DNA of 64,000 bases from contig BMSW01000006.1 in assembly GCA_014649355.1 (NCBI GenBank), forward strand, positions 372,001 through 436,000, given 5' to 3'. Positions 58,611 through 64,000 of the stretch are shown here, one piece after another. The stretch comes from Streptomyces althioticus. GTDB taxonomy: Bacteria > Actinomycetota > Actinomycetes > Streptomycetales > Streptomycetaceae. The notes beneath the pieces were generated by a model. That model did not search any database, was not told where the DNA came from, and was given only the letters and a program-made list of their open reading frames with translations. How positions within the stretch are numbered: the stretch's first letter is position 1; each line of letters opens with the position of its first letter. The position numbers and the translations under genes were made by a program.

Positions 58611-58784
58611 TCAGCGCGGACGGTGCAGGTCGCGCCACTCCCGGGGCGTCATCCCGTACGCCCGCTTGAACACCCTGCTGAAGTGGGCCGCGTCCACGAA
58701 TGCCCACCGCCGGCCGATCACCGCGATGGTCCGCGACCGGCCGTGCGGCCCGGCGAGTTCGCGCCGGCACTCGGCAACGGTGAA
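58611..58784 (-). pseudogene. Remnant of an AraC-family regulator (C-terminal HTH)
   Basis: About 57 residues with the last part of an AraC DNA-binding domain: ECRRELAGPHGRSRTIAVIGRRW, then FVDAAHFSRVFKRAYGMTPREWRDLHR, and a normal stop. Upstream in frame the sequence no longer resembles AraC proteins, and the first helix-turn-helix and sensor domain (normally about 250 residues) are missing. The frame can be extended to 58940 but that part is not homologous. It is therefore a truncated gene rather than a small regulator. Confidence 0.65.
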
Positions 58785-58954
58785 CGGCGCCGGAACGGTG
58801 TACGTCAGGAGAAGCGGCGGACGAGGACGTCCGACGTGCCGTTGGTGCCGCCGGACACGAAGTTCGTCGCCGATGTCTTCCGAGCCCATGCGTGAGGCCC
58901 TGCACAGGCGGCCTCTGTGAGGCCGGCCAGGCAGGGCCATGGCGGGGGTGGCCG

Positions 58955-60466
58955 TCAGTGCCGGCCGATGCTGGTGAAGCGCGCGGCGACCGCGGCCTCG
59001 ACGGCTGCGGTGTCGGCGTCGTCCTGTGCCCAGGCCGCGTATCCGTCGGGGCGGACGAGGACCGTGGTGCGCCGGTCGCCTGCCCAGTGTTCGACGGCGG
59101 GGCGTGTGCCGGGCTCGTCGTCCGGGTCGGCGTGGCGGGGGAGCTGGACGGTGGCCGGGGTGATGAGGACGAAGCGTCCGCCGCGGAGTGCCTCGTACAG
59201 GCGGCGGCCGCCGGCGAGGGTGACGTCGGGGATGCGGGTGCCGGTGAGCCGGTGGGCGCCGCGTGGGGCGGGATAGCGGAAGCCGATGCCGGTGATCTGG
59301 GCGAGGGCCTTGGTCCGGGCGGGCGCCGCGGTGTTGACGAGGGCGGTCACGGCGGCGCGGAGGGCACGAACGGCGGGGTGGTGCGCGCGGGCGAGGCGCA
59401 CGAGGCCGCCGCTGCTGCGCAGGACCGCCTTGCCGACCGGATGCCGTTCGCTCTGGTAGGTGTCGAGCAGACTGTCGGGGGCCTGCCCCTTGACGACGGC
59501 GGCGAGTTTCCAGCTCAGGTTGGCGGCGTCCTGGAGGCCGGTGTTCATGCCCTGCCCGCCGGCGGGGGAGTGGATGTGGGCGGCGTCGCCGGCGAGGAAG
59601 ACGCGGCCGACCCGGTACCGGGGCGCCTGCCGTTCGTCGCTGTGGAAACGGGAGAGCCAGCGGGCGTCGTGCATCCCGTAGTCGGTGCCCAGGGCGCGGC
59701 GGGTGACGTCCTTGACCTCGTCGAGGTCGAGGGGGTGGTCGTTCGGGACCTCGTTGCGGCGGTTCCAGCCCATGACGCGGTACCAGCCGTCACCGAAGGA
59801 CGCGATCATCGCGAAGACGTCGCCGGCGCCGTCGACCGTGAGGACGCTGTCGGGCTTCTCGGCGAGGCGCACGTCGGCGAGGAAGAGGGAGGTGATGACG
59901 GAGACACCGGGGAAGGGCTGGCCGACGGCGCGGCGCACGGCGCTGCGGTGGCCGTCGGTGCCGACGACGTAGCCGGCACGGAGAGTGGCCGCGGTGCCGT
60001 CACCGTTGCGGACGTCGAGGTCGACGCTGTCGGTGTCCTGGCGCAGGGCGAGGAGTTCGGTCTCGTACGCGAACCGGACGCCGAGCCGCCGGGCGCGCTG
60101 CTCCAGGAGGCGTTCGACCTCGTACTGGGGGGTGATCAGCAGGAAGGGGAAGCGGGAGGGCAGGGTGCTCAGGTCGAGGGAAAGACGCCGGAAGAGCCGC
60201 AGCCGGGTGATGGTGCTGCCGGTGGCGAGCAGGTCGTCGGCGAGGCCGCGGGCGTCGAGCTGCTCCAGTGTGCGGGCGTGGACGCCGAACGCCCGGGAGA
60301 GGTTGCTGACCTGGTGGGGCCGCTTCTCGAGCAGGGTGACGGGGACGCCGGCTTCGGCGAGGTCGCCCGCCAGGAGAAGCCCGGTGGGGCCGGTGCCGAC
60401 GACGATCACGGGGTGCGTGGATCCGGCGGAGGGGTGCGTGCCCTTGTTGGTGCCGGTGCCGTTCAT
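58955..60466 (-). CDS. FAD-dependent aromatic hydroxylase (class A monooxygenase)
   Basis: 503 residues. VIVVGTGPTGLLLAGDLAEAGV (GxGxxG, about residues 17-38), GTDGHRSAVRRA (DG motif) and VFLAGDAAHIHSPAGGQGMNTGLQDAANLSWKLA (GD motif) define the family; a C-terminal thioredoxin-like domain (about 390-503, with VLVRPDGYAAWAQDD) is present as in PgaE, MhpA and rifampicin-monooxygenase-like enzymes. It hydroxylates an aromatic compound with NAD(P)H and O2. ATG 60466 follows GGGAGG. Divergent from TetR with an operator array between, so it is an inducible detoxification or modification enzyme. Confidence 0.9.
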   Translation of the reverse strand: MNGTGTNKGTHPSAGSTHPVIVVGTGPTGLLLAGDLAEAGVPVTLLEKRPHQVSNLSRAFGVHARTLEQLDARGLADDLLATGSTITRLRLFRRLSLDLSTLPSRFPFLLITPQYEVERLLEQRARRLGVRFAYETELLALRQDTDSVDLDVRNGDGTAATLRAGYVVGTDGHRSAVRRAVGQPFPGVSVITSLFLADVRLAEKPDSVLTVDGAGDVFAMIASFGDGWYRVMGWNRRNEVPNDHPLDLDEVKDVTRRALGTDYGMHDARWLSRFHSDERQAPRYRVGRVFLAGDAAHIHSPAGGQGMNTGLQDAANLSWKLAAVVKGQAPDSLLDTYQSERHPVGKAVLRSSGGLVRLARAHHPAVRALRAAVTALVNTAAPARTKALAQITGIGFRYPAPRGAHRLTGTRIPDVTLAGGRRLYEALRGGRFVLITPATVQLPRHADPDDEPGTRPAVEHWAGDRRTTVLVRPDGYAAWAQDDADTAAVEAAVAARFTSIGRH

Positions 60467-60482
60467 GGTGACCTCCCAGGCG

Positions 60483-60594
60483 ACAACGGTTGTAGGCCAA
60501 CGCATGTTGGTCAACGTCTGTTGGCAACGATAGGTGCGCGCCGCAACCCGAGTCAACACTTGTTGGCCAATGCATGTTGGCCTACGATCGTTGG
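60483..60594. repeat. 14-bp repeat array: two clusters of contiguous TetR-type operators
   Basis: CCAACGCATGTTGG (60497-60510), TCAACGTCTGTTGG (60511-60524), TCAACACTTGTTGG (60553-60566), CCAATGCATGTTGG (60567-60580), CCTACGATCGTTGG (60581-60594), plus a weaker ACAACGGTTGTAGG (60483-60496). They form two runs of three contiguous 14-mers separated by 28 bp, so all copies stay in a 14-bp register. They cover the promoters of both divergent genes. Confidence 0.8.
60560..60588 (+). promoter_or_regulatory. Promoter of the tetR-like gene inside the repeat array
   Basis: TTGTTG (60560-60565), 17-bp spacer, TACGAT (60583-60588), seven bases before ATG 60596. Three repeat units overlap it, which predicts autorepression and a leaderless mRNA. 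Confidence 0.6.
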
Positions 60595-60595
60595 C

Positions 60596-61195
60596 ATGAA
60601 CGACAGCACGCCCGCCACCCCCGCTCCAGCCGCCCCCGCCCGCCGCTCCGACACCACCCGCCGGGCCATCCTCGAAGCGGCCCGCGAGCGCTTCGCCGCT
60701 GACGGCTACGAGCGCGCCACCATCCGCGCCATCGCCCAGCAGGCGAAGATCGACCCCTCCATGGTCATGCGCTACTACGGCAACAAGGAGGGCCTGTTCG
60801 CGGCGGCCGTCGCCATCGACCTGAAACTGCCGGACCCGTCCTCACTGCCCCGCGACGAGGCCGGCCGAGCACTGGTCACGCACTTCCTGCACCAGTGGGA
60901 GGAGAACGAGGTACTCACCGCACTCCTGCGAGTCGGCGTGACCAACGACGCCGGCGCCGAACGCATGCGCGGCATCTTCAACGACCAGCTCCTCCCGCTG
61001 GCCCGGCGGGTATGCCCCGACTCCGAACAGGCACCCGCGCGCGCCGCACTGGTGTCCTCACAACTGCTCGGCCTCGCCCTGACCCGCTACGTCCTGCGCT
61101 TCCCGCCCGCCGCACACCTGCACCCGGAGGAGATCACGGCATGGCTGGCGCCGACCGTGCAGCACTACCTCACGGCGCCGCACCCAGGGGTGTGA
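60596..61195 (+). CDS. TetR-family regulator
   Basis: 199 residues. An Ala/Pro-rich N-terminus is followed by the TetR_N domain: RRAILEAARERFAADGYERATIRAIAQQAKIDPSMVMRYYGNKEGLFAAAV, the YYGNKEGLF ending being typical of a large actinobacterial TetR group. The C-terminal domain resembles TetR_C_17-like regulators (LALTRYVLRFPPAAHLHPEEITAWLAP). It is divergent from the FAD hydroxylase and the probable ligand of the 14-bp array over its own promoter. Confidence 0.9.
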   Translation: MNDSTPATPAPAAPARRSDTTRRAILEAARERFAADGYERATIRAIAQQAKIDPSMVMRYYGNKEGLFAAAVAIDLKLPDPSSLPRDEAGRALVTHFLHQWEENEVLTALLRVGVTNDAGAERMRGIFNDQLLPLARRVCPDSEQAPARAALVSSQLLGLALTRYVLRFPPAAHLHPEEITAWLAPTVQHYLTAPHPGV

Positions 61196-61320
61196 CAGGC
61201 CCCCTCCAAGCCGCCGACACGGCCGGGTTCCGGCACCCCGGACGCACGCGGGCCGGCCGGGAATTCTGCTGCCGGCAGAGCGGGGCCCGTGCGCAGAGAC
61301 CGAACCGCCAGAATGCCGGC

Positions 61321-62070
61321 ATGAGGAACACCCCGAGCAACATGACGGTGCAGCGCCTCGATCTCGGCTACTTCATCCGCCCGGCCTCAGAAACCGGCAC
61401 CTCTCAGCCACGTGCCGACCCGGTCCTCGCCTACCTCGTACGACACGACAAAGGACTGCTCCTCTTCGACACCGGCATCGGCGCCGCCGACCCCGAAACC
61501 GAAGCCCACTACCGGCCGCGTCGCCGCGCCTTGCGGGAGGCCCTGACCGCGGCCGGAGCCGCCCTCGACGACATCGCCCTCGTCGTCAACTGCCACCTGC
61601 ACTTCGACCACTGCGGCGGCAATCCCCTTCTGGCCGGCAGACCCGTCCTCGTACAGGAAGCCGAGCTCGAAGCCGCCCAACAGGGCGGCCACACCTTCGA
61701 CCACCTGATCGACTTCCCCGGCGCAACCTACGAAGTCACTGCCGGTGAAACCGAGGTATGGCCAGGCGTCTGGATCATTCCGACACCCGGACACACACAA
61801 GGACACCAGTCACTGGTCCTCCGGCGGAACGACGGCACAGTCCTCCTCGCAGGCCAGGCACACGACACCGCTTCCCACTTCGCGTCCGAACACCTGGCCC
61901 GCCGCGCCGCACACGACGGGCTGCAGCCGCCGCTCCCTCCGTACCAACCGTGGCTGGACCGGCTGACGGACTTCGACCCGCGACGGGTGCTCTTCGCCCA
62001 CGACTGCTCAGTCTGGGAGCCACCTCGGACGAGGCCGGCCGGTGGACCCGCGGAGGCCGCCACCGGCTGA
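61321..62070 (+). CDS. Metallo-beta-lactamase-fold hydrolase, N-acyl-homoserine-lactonase-like
   Basis: 249 residues. VVNCHLHFDHCGGNPLL has the HxHxDH zinc motif in the AiiA-like context, and PTPGHTQGHQSLVL the next zinc His. The segment LLAGQAHDTASHF occupies the position of the bridging Asp but has none (Gln-Ala-His-Asp), and VLFAHDCSVW gives the late His. The overall length and the N-terminal LDLGYFIRPAS resemble the small lactonase-like subgroup. It may hydrolyse a lactone or ester; acyl-homoserine lactone or gamma-butyrolactone specificity is not established. CAGAAT ends six bases before the ATG (leaderless). Confidence 0.82.
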   Translation: MRNTPSNMTVQRLDLGYFIRPASETGTSQPRADPVLAYLVRHDKGLLLFDTGIGAADPETEAHYRPRRRALREALTAAGAALDDIALVVNCHLHFDHCGGNPLLAGRPVLVQEAELEAAQQGGHTFDHLIDFPGATYEVTAGETEVWPGVWIIPTPGHTQGHQSLVLRRNDGTVLLAGQAHDTASHFASEHLARRAAHDGLQPPLPPYQPWLDRLTDFDPRRVLFAHDCSVWEPPRTRPAGGPAEAATG

Positions 62071-62105
62071 ACTCCTCCGGCACGTGCTGTGCGAGTACGG
62101 GACCA

Positions 62106-64000
62106 TCACCCGGCGGGTGCCGTCACAGGTGTGGCCTCGTGCTGTGCGGCGGGTTTGCGGCGCCCTGCCGGCTTGTCCAGGTGCACGACGACCGTCGTGT
62201 AGAAGCGGTGCACGGCATCGTCCACGCTGCGGATGAAACCGGTCTCGGCGTTGCCGCGACCACTGCCCATGCCCTTGAACAGAGACAGCCGGAACCCGGT
62301 GATCCTGGTGGCGCTGTCCTTGGGGAGCAGGTCCGCCGGCTCGGGGCGCAGCCGTTCCAAGGTGCCGCGCGGACCCGGCCCGGTGCCGTCGACGAGGGTT
62401 TCGACATGGAGGTCGGCCGGCGCCTCCGCCAGCCGCCGGACGAGCCGTTTGGCCCAGCTCAGCGGATAGCCCTGCTCGGGGGCGGGGACGTCGATGGCCG
62501 TACGCAGCTTGCCGGTCCGCAGGTCCGCGCCGACGATGAGGACACCGGGGGTGCCGTCGATACGCAACTCGGCCTGGAGACGCCCTTCGAGGCAGAGCTG
62601 GTCGGCGAGGAGGTCGCGGCGCTCCTTGGGGTCGGTTCCCCGCTTGGCGCGCTGAACGGGCAGAACCTTCTGCCCGAGTTCGCCGCCCAGCCTGAGGCAC
62701 ACCTGGCGGATGAGCCGCTCCCAGTTCTCGACGACCTCGAGCGCCCGTGCGTCGCCCTGGCAGAGCGTCTCGTCGTCGATGCCGTTACGCACGGGGACCC
62801 ACGACGGCCCCATGTTCTGGAAGCCGTGGCAGCCGGAGTTCTCGTGCTGCAGGTAGTGCAGCAGTTCCTGCAGCAACCAGGCGTGCGCGGCGTTGCCCAC
62901 TCCCTCGTGCCGGATCAGCATCTGCGCCTGATGGGCCACTTCAGCCCACGACAGGTGCCACAGGGCGACCTTGTGCTTGCGTCGCCGGTCGATCTTGACG
63001 TCGACGAGCGGGCTGCCCTCCAGAGCGACGTCGTTGGTCAGCGTGATCACGGCCTCGTAGCCGCGACGGGCGGCGATGTCCATGTACGCCTGCACCTGTT
63101 CGGCCTTGAGCGCGTTGCCGTTGGTCTTCGTCTCCACCAGGGCCGTCCACAGCTTTCCGGCCCGCTCCACGCGGATCACGCCGTCCGGGCGGCGCGGGCT
63201 GTCACCATGGGGGAGGGAGACCTCCGTAAACGTCTCCATGCGGCCCGCCGGGGCACCGAAAGCCGCGGTGAGCCTTCGGCTGAACTCGGGAACCTGCGCC
63301 ATCACCGACAGCAGTACGGAGGTGGCCCGCATCTCCCGGTCCCGGTCGCTCTTGAGCGCGGACACGGGGAACAGCCGGGCCGTCTTCCAGGAGTCGTTCT
63401 CCGCCAGGGTGTTCTTCACCGTCGCGGGAAGGGTGACCTTCTTCTTCGCGGTACGAGGCCGGGCCGCCCGCTTCTTCACCCCCTCAGCCTGGCTGTCGGG
63501 CCGGCGGGGAGCCGGGACGGCGTTCATGGGCGCCTGCCCGGCGGGCACGGCGGGTTGCGCCTCCACTCCCGCCTCTGCCTCCGCATCCGCCTGCGCGGCC
63601 GCGTCGTCCTCGATGTCCACGCCGAAGTCGGTGGCCAGTCCGGCGAGCCCCGACGCGTAGCCCTGCCCGACCGCGCGGAACTTCCATCCGTCGCCCCGCC
63701 GGTACAGCTCACCGAAGATGACCGCCGCCACCGAGTCGGCGTCGTCGACGGCGAACCGCAGCAGACCCTCCCCGGCCGCATCGGCCAACGTGATCCTCAC
63801 GTCGTCCAGCTCACCGAAGCTGGAGCCCTCGTACCTGCTCGCGGCGACGACGACTCGCTCCACCTCGCCCGGAACCGCGGTCAGGTCGAAACTGATCCTG
63901 TCCTCGCTGCCGTCCGCCGTCGGCGTCTTCCCCAGCAACTGCACGCTTCCGTCGGCGGCCACCGGGTGGTTGTAGAAGTAGAAGTCGCTGTCGCTGCGTA
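62106..64000 (-). CDS. TerD-domain protein with C-terminal PD-(D/E)XK-like domain, 5' end outside window
   Basis: 631 codons are in the window; the N-terminus lies beyond base 64000. The visible start is the middle of a TerD domain: SDSDFYFYNHP, then SEDRISFDLTAVPGEVERVVVAASRYEG and FGELYRRGDGWKFRAVGQGYASGLAGLATDFGVDI, with the acidic Ca-binding residues of the family. A basic linker (KKRAARPRTAKKKVTLP) leads to a second domain in which RPDGVIRVERAGKLWTALVETKT shows the D-x(n)-E-x-K pattern of the restriction-endonuclease-like fold, followed by ITLTNDVALEG and LQELLHYLQHENSGC. Such TerD fusions are proposed to belong to stress/DNA-processing systems; nuclease activity here is inference. Confidence 0.75.
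   Translation of the reverse strand, partial: RSDSDFYFYNHPVAADGSVQLLGKTPTADGSEDRISFDLTAVPGEVERVVVAASRYEGSSFGELDDVRITLADAAGEGLLRFAVDDADSVAAVIFGELYRRGDGWKFRAVGQGYASGLAGLATDFGVDIEDDAAAQADAEAEAGVEAQPAVPAGQAPMNAVPAPRRPDSQAEGVKKRAARPRTAKKKVTLPATVKNTLAENDSWKTARLFPVSALKSDRDREMRATSVLLSVMAQVPEFSRRLTAAFGAPAGRMETFTEVSLPHGDSPRRPDGVIRVERAGKLWTALVETKTNGNALKAEQVQAYMDIAARRGYEAVITLTNDVALEGSPLVDVKIDRRRKHKVALWHLSWAEVAHQAQMLIRHEGVGNAAHAWLLQELLHYLQHENSGCHGFQNMGPSWVPVRNGIDDETLCQGDARALEVVENWERLIRQVCLRLGGELGQKVLPVQRAKRGTDPKERRDLLADQLCLEGRLQAELRIDGTPGVLIVGADLRTGKLRTAIDVPAPEQGYPLSWAKRLVRRLAEAPADLHVETLVDGTGPGPRGTLERLRPEPADLLPKDSATRITGFRLSLFKGMGSGRGNAETGFIRSVDDAVHRFYTTVVVHLDKPAGRRKPAAQHEATPVTAPAG

Noticed and set aside
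1..64000. CRISPR arrays, tRNA/rRNA genes, insertion sequences, attachment sites
   Set aside because: No regularly spaced repeats of CRISPR type, no cloverleaf or rRNA sequence, no transposase or terminal inverted repeats were recognised; the 14-bp array at 60483-60594 has contiguous dyads and is an operator array, not CRISPR.

Overview
The window is chromosomal DNA of a Streptomyces (or a very close actinomycete). The evidence is the very high GC with strong third-position bias, many GTG starts, 4-base ATGA/GTGA gene overlaps, Tat-dependent lipoproteins, a gamma-butyrolactone-receptor-type TetR regulator, snapalysin, and the DUF6153/DUF305 and SNF2/SWIM gene pairs. I see no rRNA, tRNA, CRISPR array, intact insertion sequence or prophage. 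The content (regulator-target pairs, sugar use, resistance, secreted enzymes) is that of an accessory or chromosome-arm region.

1-8.5 kb (minus strand): one tightly coupled operon of at least eight genes. In order of transcription: ATP-grasp ligase, DUF364-like Rossmann protein, cysteine-synthase-like PLP enzyme, enolase-superfamily epimerase, MFS exporter, SAM methyltransferase, Opp/Nik-type solute-binding lipoprotein and permease (running off the window). A Fur/Zur-like box lies upstream. It reads as a biosynthesis-export-reimport module for a small amino-acid-derived molecule, possibly a metallophore; I do not recognise it as a characterised pathway. 8.7-13.7 kb: MarR/MMPL transporter pair, small proteins, MFS drug-type transporter.

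13.9-23.6 kb: a sugar regulon. ABC importer, SIS-domain isomerase/deaminase, PfkB kinase and class II aldolase stand divergent from a DeoR-family regulator, and a secreted GH109-type (alpha-N-acetylgalactosaminidase-like) enzyme plus a NEW3 protein follow. The same three-element operator with identical spacing precedes both the importer operon and the GH109 operon, which supports one amino-sugar (GalNAc/galactosamine-like) regulon.

23.7-30 kb: AraC/SDR pair, dienelactone hydrolase, AraC-GyrI regulator, DUF4246 protein, and an ArpA/ScbR-like receptor with an ARE-type operator. 30-34.3 kb: SNF2 ATPase coupled to a SWIM zinc-finger protein. 34.4-41.9 kb: ABC-F protein, GH78 alpha-L-rhamnosidase with two LacI-type palindromes, TetX-like monooxygenase/TetR pair. 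42-49.4 kb: GNAT, small membrane protein, LysR/DJ-1 pair, an ars-like locus (arsR and an arsO-like monooxygenase, without pump or reductase), TetR/ABC-F pair. 49.4-54 kb: two-component system, DUF6223, DUF6153, DUF305 and a PEP-mutase/isocitrate-lyase family enzyme. 54.3-64 kb: DeoR/MFS pair, DUF488, snapalysin with a repeated-operator upstream region, an AraC remnant, FAD hydroxylase/TetR pair around a striking 14-bp repeat array, a lactonase-like metallo-beta-lactamase-fold protein, and a partial TerD-domain protein with a PD-(D/E)XK-like second domain.

Many regulator genes have a -10-like hexamer ending 6-7 nt before the start codon, so leaderless transcripts look common here. All functions are inferred from reading the proteins and neighbourhoods; no database search was run.
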